Source: Streptomyces triticisoli (GTDB taxonomy: Bacteria; Actinomycetota; Actinomycetes; Streptomycetales; Streptomycetaceae). Taken from it: a stretch of 40,598 bases of DNA. How positions within the stretch are numbered: position 1 is the stretch's first letter; each line of letters starts with the position of its first letter. Shown here piece by piece: positions 1-8,823 of the stretch. A program made the position numbers and the translations under genes. Under the pieces are notes generated by a model, which was not told where the DNA came from, searched no databases, and was given only the letters and a program-made list of their open reading frames with translations. The DNA is taken from contig NZ_QFDQ01000015.1 in NCBI RefSeq assembly GCF_003270085.1, forward strand, positions 1 to 40,598, written 5' to 3'.

Positions 1-236
1 GGGGGCGGGGACTGCGGCGGCTGGGCCGGGGGCGGGGGCATGGCCTGGCCCGGGTTCTGGGGGGCGCCGAAGCCGCCCTGGGCGGGCGGGGTCTGCGGGG
101 GCGGCGGCCCGAAGCCACCGGCCTGCGGCTGCTGCGGGGACTGCTGGTCCTGCGGCGACTGGTGCTGCGGCTGCGGCGGTTGGTCCTGCGGTGCTCCGAA
201 GCCGCCCCGCGGCGGCTGGTTGGGCGGCTGAGTCAT
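1..236 (-). CDS. Pro/Gln/Gly-rich N-terminus of a larger protein (3' part outside window)
   Basis: The frame starts at an ATG (236) and stays open to the window edge, giving about 78 residues. It begins MTQPPNQPPRGGFGAPQ, and almost every later residue is P, Q or G, with the short phrase GGFGAP recurring. A purine-rich GAGGGGGGAA lies about 10 nt upstream of the ATG and serves as ribosome-binding site. Streptomyces proteins with this kind of disordered proline-rich leader often continue into a membrane segment followed by a PQQ/BamB-like beta-propeller or a kinase-type domain. That is recall, and nothing downstream is visible here to decide. The existence of the gene is likely, but its function cannot be read from this part. 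Confidence 0.6.
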   Translation of the reverse strand, partial: MTQPPNQPPRGGFGAPQDQPPQPQHQSPQDQQSPQQPQAGGFGPPPPQTPPAQGGFGAPQNPGQAMPPPPAQPPQSPP

Positions 237-484
237 CAGCGCCGTTCCCCCCTCAATCCACTGATTTTTAGCCACGCCCTGAGGCACGCGATGGACCCAG
301 AGCCGTACTCCGAAATGTCACGGACAGCTCCTTCCTATCACCCACCCATAACAGTCCACCGGCTCGCGTGGGTCCCTGTTCCCAAGGGAGGACCGGCCCG
401 TGACGCGCTCGTTATGCACCTTCACGCCCCCTTCACGCGGCGCGCGCGCCCACGTTCACACGCCCCCGTCCTCACACCCTGCCT

Positions 485-2308
485 TCACATGCCCTGGGCG
501 TCCTCGGCGAGTTCGAGCCAGCGCATCTCCAGCTCCTCCCGCTCGCCCGTCAGCGCACGCAGCTCGGCATCGAGTTCGGCGACCTTCGCGAAGTCGGTGG
601 CGTGCTCGGCGATCCGCGCGTGCAGCACGGTCTCCTTCTCGGAGATCCGGTCCAGTTGCCGCTCGATCTTCTGCAGTTCCTTCTTCGCGGCGCGCAGTTC
701 GGCGGCGCTCTTCTCCGGCACGGCCTTCTCGTCGGCGGGCGCCGGGGCCGCCGCGGCGGCCGCGGCCTGCTGCTCCATCCGCTGTCGCCGCTCCAGGTAC
801 TCGTCGATGCCGCGCGGCAGCATCCGCAGCGTGCCGTCGCCGAGGAGGGCGTACACGGTGTCGGTGGTGCGCTCGACGAAGAAGCGGTCGTGGGAGATGA
901 CGATCATCGAGCCGGGCCAGCCGTCGAGGAGGTCCTCGAGCTGGGTGAGGGTCTCGATGTCGAGGTCGTTGGTGGGCTCGTCGAGGAAGAGGACGTTGGG
1001 CTCGCTCATGAGCAGGCGCAGCAGCTGCAGCCGCCGCCGCTCACCGCCGGACAGGTCGCCCACCGGCGTCCACTGCTTCTCCTTGTTGAAGCCGAACGTC
1101 TCGCACAGCTGCCCGGCGGTCATCTCCCGCCCCTTGCCGAGGTCGACGCGCTCGCGCACCCGCTGCACGGCCTGGAGCACCCGCCAGTCGGGGTCGAGTT
1201 CGGCGACCTCCTGGGACAGGTAGGCCAGCTTCACGGTCTTCCCCACGTCGATCCGGCCGCCCGCGGGCTGTTCCTCGCCCTGTGTCCGCGCGGCCTCGGC
1301 CATGGCCCGCAGCAAGGAGGTCTTGCCGGCGCCGTTGACACCGACGAGACCGATCCGGTCGCCCGGCCCGAGCTGCCAGTTCACGTGCTTGAGCAGCACC
1401 TTGGGCCCGGCCTGCACGGTGACGTCCTCGAGGTCGAAGACCGTCCTGCCCAGCCGCGAGGAGGCGAACTTCATCAGCTCGCTGCTGTCCCGCGGCGGCG
1501 GAACGTCCTTGATCAGCTCGTTGGCGGCCTCCACGCGGAAGCGCGGCTTGGACGTACGGGCGGGGGCGCCGCGGCGCAGCCAGGCCAGCTCCTTGCGGAT
1601 CAGGTTCTGCCGCTTGGCCTCCTCGGAGGCGGCGATGCGCTCACGCTCGGCGCGGGCGAAGACGTAGTCGGAGTAGCCGCCCTCGTACTCGTGCACGGTC
1701 CCGCGCTGTACGTCCCACATGCGCGTGCACACCTGGTCCAGGAACCACCGGTCGTGGGTGACGCACACCAGCGCGGAGCGGCGCTCGCGCAGGTGCTGGG
1801 CGAGCCAGGAGATGCCCTCGACGTCGAGGTGGTTGGTGGGCTCGTCCAGGACGATCAGGTCCTGCTCCTCGATGAGCAGCTTGGCCAGCGCGATCCGCCG
1901 CCGCTCACCACCGGACAGCGGTCCGATGACGGTGTCCAGCCCCTTGGGGAAGCCGGGCAGGTCCAGCCCGCCGAACAGCCCGGTCAGTACGTCGCGGATC
2001 TTGGCGTTGCCCGCCCACTCGTGGTCGGCCAGGTCCCCGATGACCTCGTGCCGCACGGTCGCCGCGGGGTCGAGCGAGTCGTGCTGCGTGAGCACCCCGA
2101 TCCGCAGCCCGCCCGAGTGCGTGACCCGCCCGGTGTCGGCCTCCTCCAGCCTGGCCAGCATCCGGATGAGGGTGGTCTTGCCGTCCCCGTTGCGCCCGAC
2201 GACCCCGATCCGGTCCCCTTCGGACACGCCGAGCGAGACGCCGTCGAGCAGGGCACGGGTGCCGTACACCTTGCTGACGTTCTCGACATTGACCAGGTTG
2301 ACGGCCAT
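485..2308 (-). CDS. uup: ABC-F family ATPase, Uup-like
   Basis: This 607-residue cytosolic protein has two ABC nucleotide-binding domains in one chain and no membrane segment, which defines ABC-F proteins (ribosome-associated ATPases). Domain 1 has Walker A GRNGDGKT (38-45), signature LSGGE (131-135), Walker B LIVLDE (151-156) and the THDR switch near 184. Domain 2 has Walker A GVNGAGKT (323-330), signature LSGGE (419-423) and LFLDE (440-444). The last 80 or so residues are an alternating charged coiled coil, the extra domain typical of Uup rather than EttA. AGGAG lies 4 nt before the ATG. Uup-type proteins influence translation and transposon excision in E. coli; I see nothing pointing specifically to antibiotic resistance. 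The symbol is by family resemblance. Confidence 0.9.
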   Translation of the reverse strand: MAVNLVNVENVSKVYGTRALLDGVSLGVSEGDRIGVVGRNGDGKTTLIRMLARLEEADTGRVTHSGGLRIGVLTQHDSLDPAATVRHEVIGDLADHEWAGNAKIRDVLTGLFGGLDLPGFPKGLDTVIGPLSGGERRRIALAKLLIEEQDLIVLDEPTNHLDVEGISWLAQHLRERRSALVCVTHDRWFLDQVCTRMWDVQRGTVHEYEGGYSDYVFARAERERIAASEEAKRQNLIRKELAWLRRGAPARTSKPRFRVEAANELIKDVPPPRDSSELMKFASSRLGRTVFDLEDVTVQAGPKVLLKHVNWQLGPGDRIGLVGVNGAGKTSLLRAMAEAARTQGEEQPAGGRIDVGKTVKLAYLSQEVAELDPDWRVLQAVQRVRERVDLGKGREMTAGQLCETFGFNKEKQWTPVGDLSGGERRRLQLLRLLMSEPNVLFLDEPTNDLDIETLTQLEDLLDGWPGSMIVISHDRFFVERTTDTVYALLGDGTLRMLPRGIDEYLERRQRMEQQAAAAAAAPAPADEKAVPEKSAAELRAAKKELQKIERQLDRISEKETVLHARIAEHATDFAKVAELDAELRALTGEREELEMRWLELAEDAQGM

Positions 2309-2465
2309 TTCACTCCTGCTGCGCGGGGTCGGTCAGCTTTCAAGCGTAGGGCCTGCGGAGGTGGGGGCGGCGCGCGAGGGGAGGGTCACTCTTTGTGATG
2401 ACGTGATCGGAATATGGCGGCTACCGTGGAAGGCAGGCAACAGGATCCCGTCCATGGGAGGAACC

Positions 2466-3059
2466 ATGACCGCCGAGTCCGTGACGCAGCACAGCCGGTG
2501 GCACGTGCCGCCCAAGGACGGCTACACCGTGGACGACCTGTTCACACTGCCCGATCTCCCGCCGCACACCGAGCTGATCGACGGGAGCCTCGTCATCGTG
2601 AGTCCGCAGCGCAACTTCCACGCAGACGTGATCGACCTGCTGGTCAGCGGCCTCCGGCGAAGCATTCCGAAGAAGTTCAAAGTGAAGCGGGAAATGACCA
2701 TTGTCCTCGACCGGCGCAACGGTCCGGAGCCCGATGTGAGCGTGGTCCTGGCCGATGCGGTCAGCGGACCGGATCAAACAAGCTATCAAGCGCCGGACGT
2801 GCTGCTGGCCATCGAGGTGGTGTCGCCGGACTCGGAGTCCCGCGACCGCACGACCAAGCCGCAGAAGTACGCCGCCGCCGGCATCCCCAACTTCTGGCGC
2901 GTCGAGCGTGACGGAACCAGCGGCAACCCGCTCGTCCACGTCTACGAACTCGACCCCCTCACCCACGGGTATGTCCACATGGGCATGCACCGCAATCGGA
3001 TCGAGGTCGACAAGCCCTACGCCATCGACATCGACCTCACGGCCATCGACGAGCTGTAG
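2466..3059 (+). CDS. Uma2 family endonuclease (DUF820)
   Basis: The product is 197 residues with a single Uma2 (DUF820) domain of the restriction-endonuclease-like fold. The expected PD-(D/E)XK elements are visible: EPDVSVV around residues 79-85, then the strand LLAIEVVSP and a K in TTKPQKYAAAGI. The second ATG (2466) is preferred over the in-frame ATG at 2454 because GGGAGG lies just 5' of 2466. Uma2 genes are numerous in Streptomyces and cyanobacteria, and their biological role is mostly unknown. This one stands alone on the plus strand, convergent with ispE and divergent from the ABC-F gene, inside an otherwise minus-strand housekeeping cluster, so it looks like an insertion into that cluster. 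Confidence 0.88.
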   Translation: MTAESVTQHSRWHVPPKDGYTVDDLFTLPDLPPHTELIDGSLVIVSPQRNFHADVIDLLVSGLRRSIPKKFKVKREMTIVLDRRNGPEPDVSVVLADAVSGPDQTSYQAPDVLLAIEVVSPDSESRDRTTKPQKYAAAGIPNFWRVERDGTSGNPLVHVYELDPLTHGYVHMGMHRNRIEVDKPYAIDIDLTAIDEL

Positions 3060-3075
3060 CCGCCCGCGCCGCCCC

Positions 3076-3969
3076 TCACACCACCGTCGCCCCGGCCGCC
3101 GGAGACTCGGCGACCCGGGCGGCCCGGCAGGTCCCCGACGCGAGCAGGGCCTGAGCCACCGCGGCCGCCGCCCCCGCATCGGCCGCCAGGAACGCCGTCG
3201 TCGGCCCCGACCCCGACACCAGCCCGGCCAGGGCCCCCGCCGCTCGCCCCGCCGCGAGGGTGTCCGCGAGGGACGGGCGCAGGGAGAGCGCGGCGGGCTG
3301 GAGGTCGTTGGAGAGGGTGCCCGCGAGCGCGTGGGCGTCGCCCTTCGTCAGGGCGGCCAGCAGGTCCTCGGAGGCGGCCGGCTCCGGGATGCGGACACCC
3401 TCGTTCAGCCGGTCGAACTCGCGGAACACCGCCGGGGTGGACAGCCCGCCGTCGGCCATCGCGAACACCCAGTGGAAGGTGCCGCCGACCTCCAGCGGGC
3501 GCAGCTTCTCCCCGCGCCCGGTGCCCAGCGCCGCGCCGCCGACCAGGCCGAACGGCATGTCGCTGCCCAACTCGGCGCAGATGCCGAGGAGTTCGTCGCG
3601 GGGAGCGTTCGTCCCCCACAGGGCGTCGCAGGCGGCCAGGGCCGCCGCGCCGTCCGCGCTGCCGCCCGCCATGCCCCCGGCGACCGGGATGTCCTTGGCG
3701 ATGTGAATGTGGACGCCGGGGCTGCGGCCGTAGCGCTCGGCGAGGGCGAGGGCCGCGCGGGCGGCGAGGTTCGTACGGTCCAGGGGGACCTGGCCGGAGT
3801 CCGGGCCGGTGCAGGTCACGCGCAGTTCGTCGGCCTCGGCGACCGTGACCTCGTCGTACAGGCCGACCGCCAGGAAGACGTTCGCCAGGTCGTGGAAGCC
3901 GTCGGGACGGGCGGCGCCCACGGCGAGCTGGACGTTGACCTTGGCGGGGACGCGGACGGTGACGCTCAC
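3076..3969 (-). CDS. ispE: 4-diphosphocytidyl-2-C-methyl-D-erythritol kinase
   Basis: This GHMP-family kinase phosphorylates the 2-hydroxyl of CDP-ME in the MEP pathway to isopentenyl diphosphate. The 297-residue length fits the family. The N-terminal [11 protein letters not shown] carries the conserved Lys (K10). The glycine-rich ATP-binding motif [13 protein letters not shown] spans 95-107. GSDMPF (about 135-140) contains the catalytic Asp (D137). A late [11 protein letters not shown] loop is the third GHMP motif. The ATG overlaps the ksgA stop (ATGA), so translation is coupled to ksgA, as in the usual actinobacterial ksgA-ispE pair. Confidence 0.96.
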   Translation of the reverse strand: MSVTVRVPAKVNVQLAVGAARPDGFHDLANVFLAVGLYDEVTVAEADELRVTCTGPDSGQVPLDRTNLAARAALALAERYGRSPGVHIHIAKDIPVAGGMAGGSADGAAALAACDALWGTNAPRDELLGICAELGSDMPFGLVGGAALGTGRGEKLRPLEVGGTFHWVFAMADGGLSTPAVFREFDRLNEGVRIPEPAASEDLLAALTKGDAHALAGTLSNDLQPAALSLRPSLADTLAAGRAAGALAGLVSGSGPTTAFLAADAGAAAAVAQALLASGTCRAARVAESPAAGATVV

Positions 3970-4874
3970 TGGTTCCTGGGCTCCTCTTCCGGGGGTGCGG
4001 GGGTCGTCCCCCGCGGTGATGCGGCTTCGGCGATCCGCGCGAACTCCTCCACGGTCAGCGACTCACCCCGCGCCTGCGGTGACACCCCGGCGGCGACGAG
4101 GGCCGCCTCCGCCGCCGCCGCCGACCCGGCCCATCCGGCGAGCGCGGCCCGCAGGGTCTTGCGGCGCTGGGCGAAGGCCGCGTCGACGACGGCGAAGACC
4201 TCGCCCTTGGTGGCGGTGGTCCTGACCGGCTCCGTGCGCCGGACCAGGGACACCAGTCCGCTGTCCACGTTCGGCGCGGGCCAGAAGACGTTGCGGCCGA
4301 TGGCACCGGCCCGCTTGACCTCGGCGTACCAGTTGGCCTTCACGGACGGCACGCCGTACACCTTCGAGCCGGGCGCTGCCGCGAGCCGGTCGGCGACCTC
4401 CGACTGCACCATGACGAGGGTGCGCTCGATGCTCGGGAAGGTGCCGAGCATGTGGAGGAGGACCGGGACGGCCACGTTGTAGGGGAGGTTCGCGACCAGG
4501 GCCGTGGGGGCCGGGCCCGGCAGTTCGGTGACGTGCAGGGCGTCGGAGTGCACCAGCGCGAAACGGCCGGCGCGGTCCGGCATGCGGGCGGCGATGGTCG
4601 TGGGCAGCGCGGTGGCGAGTACGTCGTCGATCTCGACGGCGGTGACGCGGTCGGCGGCTTCCAGCAGGGCCAGGGTGAGGGAGCCGAGCCCCGGACCGAC
4701 CTCGACGACCACGTCCTCGGGGCGGACGTCGGCGGTGCGGACGATACGGCGGACCGTGTTCGCGTCGATCACGAAGTTCTGGCCGCGCTGTTTGGTGGGG
4801 CGTACGCCCAGGGCTGCCGCCAGTTCGCGGATGTCGGCGGGGCCCAGGAGGGCGTCGGGGGTGGGGCTGCTCAC
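3966..4874 (-). CDS. rsmA: 16S rRNA (adenine(1518)-N6/adenine(1519)-N6)-dimethyltransferase
   Basis: Also called ksgA; it makes the two m6-2A residues in the 3' terminal hairpin of 16S rRNA, and its loss gives kasugamycin resistance. The 302-residue protein shows QRGQNFVID (29-37), the SAM motif VEVGPGLG (57-64), acidic residue E81 and the catalytic NLPYN (129-133). The start is a GTG at 4874 with no clear ribosome-binding site. A possible -10 (TACCCT) ends 7 nt before it, so the message may also start almost at the GTG. It lies 45 bp downstream of the rpf gene and overlaps ispE by 4 bp. Confidence 0.95.
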   Translation of the reverse strand: MSSPTPDALLGPADIRELAAALGVRPTKQRGQNFVIDANTVRRIVRTADVRPEDVVVEVGPGLGSLTLALLEAADRVTAVEIDDVLATALPTTIAARMPDRAGRFALVHSDALHVTELPGPAPTALVANLPYNVAVPVLLHMLGTFPSIERTLVMVQSEVADRLAAAPGSKVYGVPSVKANWYAEVKRAGAIGRNVFWPAPNVDSGLVSLVRRTEPVRTTATKGEVFAVVDAAFAQRRKTLRAALAGWAGSAAAAEAALVAAGVSPQARGESLTVEEFARIAEAASPRGTTPAPPEEEPRNQ

Positions 4875-4919
4875 GGCGACAAGGGTACGGGGGTGCGGGG
4901 AGCGTGGTTGCCACGCCCG

Positions 4920-6242
4920 CTAGGCGTGCAGTCGGTCGCCGCAGTGGGGCCAGGGGCCGGCGCCCCGGTGTACGTACAGTTTCTTGGCCCGGTGGGTCTG
5001 TTCTTCCGCCGACGCGTCCTGGGGGCAGCCCCTGCCGCCGAGCTTGTGCCAGGTTTCCGTGTCGAACTGATAGAGGCCGCCGTACGTCCCCGAGGGGTCC
5101 ACCGCGTCCGGCCGGCCGCCGGACTCGCACCGGGCCAGAGCCTCCCAGTTCAGGTCGTCGGCGCCGCGCACGGACGGCGGGTGGGCCCTGGTGCCGACCT
5201 TCACGATCCGGGTGCGCGGCTCGCGCACCACCTCGGACTCCAGGCGCCGCGGGCGCTGCCGCACGCCGTTGACCGTGCGCAGCGCGTACGTGACCCGGCG
5301 CACCCCCGGCTCCCCGGTCTGCTCGACGACCTCCGTCCCCGTGAACAGGGAGGGGTCGGCGGTGCGCCGTACGGCGAAGGGGATGGGTTCCTCGTGCACC
5401 TCCCGGCTCCCGGTGATCCGCAGCACGGTGACCGTCTGCCCGTCGCGCGGGAAGCTGTCCGGCGCCACGGACGTGGTGTCCTGGCCCCGCAGCGTGATCC
5501 CGGCCTCCTCCACCGCCTCCCGTACGGTCGCCGCGTTGGTGCGGACGGTGCGCGCCCGGCCGTCCGCCATCACGGTCACCGAGCGCTCGGTGCGCACGTC
5601 GAGCGCGAGCCCGGCGCGTCCGATGGGCCGGGAGCGCGAGGCCGACAGGTGGGCGCCCTCCGCGCGCACGCCCAGCTCGCTGAGCGCCCCCTCCACCGTG
5701 CGCGCCGTCGTCCACACCTCGTGCGCGTGCCCGTCGAGCGTGAGCCGGACCGGCCGCCCGTGGTGCACGGCGATCTCGTCGCCGTCGGTGAGCGCCGTGC
5801 CGGGGGCGGGCGTCACCACGTCGTGCGGGCCGACCCGCACTCCTTCCTCGGCCAGCAGCTCGGACACGTCGTCGGCGAAGGTGTGCAGGGTGCGCTGCCG
5901 GCCGTCGACGTCGAGCTCGATCGCCTTGTCCTCGGCGACGAACGCCGTGGTCCCGCCCGCCAGGCAGGCGACGATCAGGGCGCGCGGCAGCAGCCGGCGC
6001 ACGTTCGCCTCCGGCCGCTCGGTGGACCGCGTCCTGCGCCGCCGGCCCCTGCCCCTGCCCCTGCCCACCTGGCGGGGCAGCACCGGCTGGGTGGGCTCGT
6101 GGCCGGGGGGCCGCCGGTAGGGGCCGGCGTACGGCGACCCGTGAGCCCCGTACGGCAGCGTCGGTGCGGCGTGCACGTCGTGGTCGTGGGGGACACCGGC
6201 GCCCGCGTACGGCTCGTGGGTCTCGTACGGCGAGTTCTTCAC
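4920..6242 (-). CDS. resuscitation-promoting factor with DUF348, G5 and transglycosylase domains
   Basis: This is a cell-wall hydrolase of 440 residues that cleaves peptidoglycan glycan strands, important in spore germination and resuscitation. Layout: a Pro/Gly/His-rich cytosolic tail with an Arg-rich stretch (60-72), one membrane anchor (about 86-103), three DUF348 repeats (about 105-260), a G5 domain (about 275-350), and the Rpf lysozyme-like domain (365-438). In that domain RCESGG (371-376) holds the catalytic Glu E373, and GTYGGLYQF follows. The same architecture is seen in M. tuberculosis RpfB; from memory the S. coelicolor gene at this locus is called rpfC. The GTG at 6242 follows tatD by 12 nt and has its own promoter-like sequence. 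No ydaO (c-di-AMP) riboswitch-sized leader is present, unlike rpfA genes. Confidence 0.93.
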   Translation of the reverse strand: MKNSPYETHEPYAGAGVPHDHDVHAAPTLPYGAHGSPYAGPYRRPPGHEPTQPVLPRQVGRGRGRGRRRRTRSTERPEANVRRLLPRALIVACLAGGTTAFVAEDKAIELDVDGRQRTLHTFADDVSELLAEEGVRVGPHDVVTPAPGTALTDGDEIAVHHGRPVRLTLDGHAHEVWTTARTVEGALSELGVRAEGAHLSASRSRPIGRAGLALDVRTERSVTVMADGRARTVRTNAATVREAVEEAGITLRGQDTTSVAPDSFPRDGQTVTVLRITGSREVHEEPIPFAVRRTADPSLFTGTEVVEQTGEPGVRRVTYALRTVNGVRQRPRRLESEVVREPRTRIVKVGTRAHPPSVRGADDLNWEALARCESGGRPDAVDPSGTYGGLYQFDTETWHKLGGRGCPQDASAEEQTHRAKKLYVHRGAGPWPHCGDRLHA

Positions 6243-6250
6243 GGCGCCAG

Positions 6251-6279
6251 AACCTAGCGGAGGGACCGCCACCCTCCAA
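6251..6279 (-). promoter_or_regulatory. candidate promoter of the rpf gene, leaderless type
   Basis: On the minus strand TTGGAG (6279-6274) and TAGGTT (6256-6251) are separated by exactly 17 nt, a good match to the vegetative Streptomyces consensus. Eight nucleotides separate the -10 from the GTG at 6242, so transcription would start at or within a base or two of the start codon. The promoter overlaps the last codons of tatD. This is seen in sequence; activity is inferred. Confidence 0.5.
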
Positions 6280-7174
6280 AGCCGCCCGGATACGGAACGT
6301 AGTCGAACACCCGTGCCGTATTCGCCGCCAGCGCCGTCGCCAGGATGTCCTCGTCGACCCCCCGCACGGCGGCCATCGCGCGCACCGTGACCGGAACGAG
6401 GTACGGCGCGTTGGGCCGTCCGCGGTACGGCGCCGGGGTCAGGAAGGGCGCGTCGGTCTCCACGAGGACCAGTTCCAGCGGGGCGACGGCGAGGGCGTCC
6501 CGCAAGTGCTGGGCGTTCTTGAAGGTGACGTTGCCGGCGAAGGACATGTAGTAGCCGGCACGGGCGCACACCTCGGCCATCTCCGCGTCCCCGGAGTAGC
6601 AGTGGAACACCGTCCGCTCCGGGGCGCCCTCCTCCTTGAGGACGCGCAGGACGTCGGCGTGGGCCTCGCGGTCGTGGATGACGAGGGCCTTGCCGTGCCG
6701 CTTGGCGATCTCGATGTGGGCGCGGAAGGACCGCTCCTGCGCCGCCTTGCCCTCGGGGCCGGTGCGGAAGTAGTCGAGCCCGGTCTCGCCGACGCCCTTG
6801 ACCTGCGGCAGCGCGGCCAGCCGGTCGATCTCGGCCAGCGCCTCGTCCAGCGCCGCGTCCCCGCCGGGCCCGCGAGGGCCCTGCCTCGACCAGCCGTCGG
6901 GGTCTCCGTGGACGATGCGCGGGGCCTCGTTCGGGTGCAGGGCGACCGTGGCGTGCACGCTCTCGTACGCCGCGGCCGTCTCGGCGGCCCACCGCGAGCC
7001 GTTGACGTCGCAGCCGACCTGGACGACCGTCGTCACCCCCACGGACGCGGCCTTGGCCAGGCCTTCCTCGACGGTGCCGGACTGCATGTCGAGGTGGGTG
7101 TGGGAGTCGGCGACCGGTATCCGGAGCGGTTCCGGAAGCGGGGGCGCCGCGTTCTTGTCGGCGTGGGAAGACAT
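6254..7174 (-). CDS. tatD: TatD family metal-dependent hydrolase
   Basis: This 306-residue amidohydrolase-fold protein belongs to the TatD DNase family. The metal ligands are recognisable: HTHLD (H25, H27), the Glu of GETGLDY (E130), H167 in VIHDRE, H191 in VFHCYSG and D241 in ETDAPFL. Homologues are 3'-5' exonucleases or D-tyrosyl-tRNA-related hydrolases; the cellular substrate in Streptomyces is not established. It lies 12 bp upstream of rpf, in the same arrangement as tatD-rpfB of mycobacteria. The metG gene that often precedes tatD is not present here, and a zinc-ribbon gene takes that place. Confidence 0.93.
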   Translation of the reverse strand: MSSHADKNAAPPLPEPLRIPVADSHTHLDMQSGTVEEGLAKAASVGVTTVVQVGCDVNGSRWAAETAAAYESVHATVALHPNEAPRIVHGDPDGWSRQGPRGPGGDAALDEALAEIDRLAALPQVKGVGETGLDYFRTGPEGKAAQERSFRAHIEIAKRHGKALVIHDREAHADVLRVLKEEGAPERTVFHCYSGDAEMAEVCARAGYYMSFAGNVTFKNAQHLRDALAVAPLELVLVETDAPFLTPAPYRGRPNAPYLVPVTVRAMAAVRGVDEDILATALAANTARVFDYVPYPGGFGGWRSLR

Positions 7175-7226
7175 GCTCCGATCCTACGGAAGGGGCATGC
7201 CGTCACCGTTCGTCGTCCCGTGCGGG

Positions 7227-7622
7227 TCATCCCGTGCGGCGGTGGAACGGGTGCAGCAGGTCGGACAGGTGCCAGTGGTGGTGCTCGGGCCGGTCCGCCG
7301 GGGCCGGGGGCCGCCGACGCGGACGGCTCTGCCGGCTCTGCCCGCTCTGCCGGCTCTGCGCGGACGACACCCGACCCGCCCGCATGATCCGGACCACGTG
7401 CCCGTCGCAGTTCCCGCAGTTCGGCCGGGACAGCGGGGACGGCACGACGCGGCCGTCCGCCACGTACATCACGAACTCCTTGCCGTCGCCGTCCGTGTGG
7501 TGCTCGATCTCGTACGACTGCTCCCACCCGTGCCCGCACCGCATGCAGGCGAAGGAGTACGACTCGTTGACGACGGCGGTGGCCCTGCCCCGGTGGCCGG
7601 TCCGCCCTGCGATCTCACCCAT
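7227..7622 (-). CDS. conserved zinc-ribbon-like hypothetical protein
   Basis: The product is 131 residues. After a short basic start the sequence has CMRCGHGWEQSYEI and, about 60 residues later, CGNCDGH. Together they make a plausible four-Cys zinc ribbon. The C-terminal third is Arg/Ser/Pro-rich (a repeated SRQSGQSRQSR) and ends in a His-rich tail HHHWHLSDLLHPFHRR. The ATG at 7622 is chosen because GAGGAG lies 7 nt upstream; an open frame continues further 5' but without such a signal. It is 52 bp upstream of tatD on the same strand. It resembles a small family I recall as conserved but uncharacterised in Streptomyces. The His-rich end might bind metal (inference). Confidence 0.75.
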   Translation of the reverse strand: MGEIAGRTGHRGRATAVVNESYSFACMRCGHGWEQSYEIEHHTDGDGKEFVMYVADGRVVPSPLSRPNCGNCDGHVVRIMRAGRVSSAQSRQSGQSRQSRPRRRPPAPADRPEHHHWHLSDLLHPFHRRTG

Positions 7623-7855
7623 GCCGGCTCCTCGTGTCTGCTGAGCGAAGGGACGGTTGCGTTCCTTCCCCAGTGGACGCCTCCACCCGCGTCGACGCAG
7701 CACGCCTGTCGAGTGTTGGAGGCGATTTGGGCGTCGCTTGCCCAAGGCTCCCCCGGACGGCCGCCGTCGCTTTGCCTTCCCTGACCGCTCTTTGCCGCCC
7801 CATGGGGCGCCCGCTCAGAAGGGGCGCGTCCTGCTCGAAGCAGCTGCGGGCGACC

Positions 7856-7886
7856 TCTCACGCCCTCTCACGCCTTCTCACGCCCC
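7856..7886. repeat. three 10-bp tandem repeats at the 3' end of rsmI
   Basis: The plus strand reads CTCTCACGCC three times with single changes. On the rsmI strand each unit carries a TGA, and because the unit is 10 bp the three TGAs (7880, 7870, 7860) fall in three different frames. The first one is the rsmI stop. The remaining intergenic sequence 7623-7855 shows no gene or clear RNA structure to me. Confidence 0.6.
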
Positions 7887-8726
7887 CGCGCGCTTGGCGG
7901 CGACCACCGCGTCGAACACCTCCCGCTTGGGCACCCCGGCCTCGGCCGCGACCGCCGCGATGGCCTCCTTGCGCCGCTCGCCGGCCTCCTCGCGCACCCG
8001 CACCCGCCGCACCAGCTCCTCGGCGCCGACCTCCTCGGGCCCCGTCTCGGGCGCCCCCTCGACCACGACGGTGATCTCACCTCGTACGCCCTCGGCGGCC
8101 CACGCGGCCAGTTCGCCGAGCCCGCCGCGCCGTACCTCTTCGTAGGTCTTGGTCAGCTCCCGGCACACGGCGGCCCGCCGCTCGGCGCCGAACACCTCGG
8201 CCATCGCGGCGAGCGTGTCGTCGAGCCGGTGCGGGGCCTCGAAGTAGACCAGCGTGCGCCGCTCGCCGGCGACCTCCCGCAGTCGGCTCAGCCGCTCGCC
8301 CGCCTTGCGCGGCAGGAACCCCTCGAAACAGAACCGGTCGACGGGCAGCCCGGACAGCGCGAGCGCGGTGAGCACGGCGGACGGGCCCGGTACGGCCGTC
8401 ACCCGTACGTCCTGCTCGACGGCCGCCGCGACCAGCCGGTAGCCGGGGTCGGACACGGACGGCATGCCCGCGTCCGTCACCAGCAGCACGCGCGCGCCGC
8501 CGAGCAGCTCCTCGACCAGCTCCGGCGTGCGGGCGGACTCGTTGCCCTCGAAGTACGACACGACGCGCCCCTTGGGGGTCACCCCGAGCGCCTGCGCGAG
8601 CCGGCGCAGCCGCCGGGTGTCCTCGGCGGCGACCACGTCCGCACCGGCCAGCTCCTCGGCGAGCCGGGGCGGTGCGTCCTGGACGTCGCCGATGGGGGTG
8701 CCCGCCAAAACCAGGGTTCCAGTCAC
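7878..8726 (-). CDS. rsmI: 16S rRNA (cytidine(1402)-2'-O)-methyltransferase
   Basis: This SAM-dependent tetrapyrrole-methylase-fold enzyme 2'-O-methylates C1402 in the decoding centre, acting with RsmH. The protein is 282 residues. It starts MTGTLVLAGTPIGDVQDAP, followed by AAEDTRRLRRL, the signature VTDAGMPSVSDPGY and VPGPSAVLTALALSGL. The GTG at 8726 is chosen over the ATG at 8735 because GAGAGG sits 9 nt before the GTG but directly against the ATG. It is divergent from pmt with 97 bp between the starts. Confidence 0.94.
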   Translation of the reverse strand: MTGTLVLAGTPIGDVQDAPPRLAEELAGADVVAAEDTRRLRRLAQALGVTPKGRVVSYFEGNESARTPELVEELLGGARVLLVTDAGMPSVSDPGYRLVAAAVEQDVRVTAVPGPSAVLTALALSGLPVDRFCFEGFLPRKAGERLSRLREVAGERRTLVYFEAPHRLDDTLAAMAEVFGAERRAAVCRELTKTYEEVRRGGLGELAAWAAEGVRGEITVVVEGAPETGPEEVGAEELVRRVRVREEAGERRKEAIAAVAAEAGVPKREVFDAVVAAKRAGA

Positions 8727-8823
8727 GCGTCCCATCCTCTCAAGCACCCCGGGAGGCGGACGCATCCCGGCCGGTACCGCCCATGCGCGGGACTCACACG
8801 GAACGGTTCCCTACGATGGCGCG

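Noticed and set aside
6243..6300. c-di-AMP (ydaO) riboswitch before the rpf gene
   Set aside because: Only 12 bp separate it from tatD, far too little for that riboswitch, and the promoter seen would give no leader.
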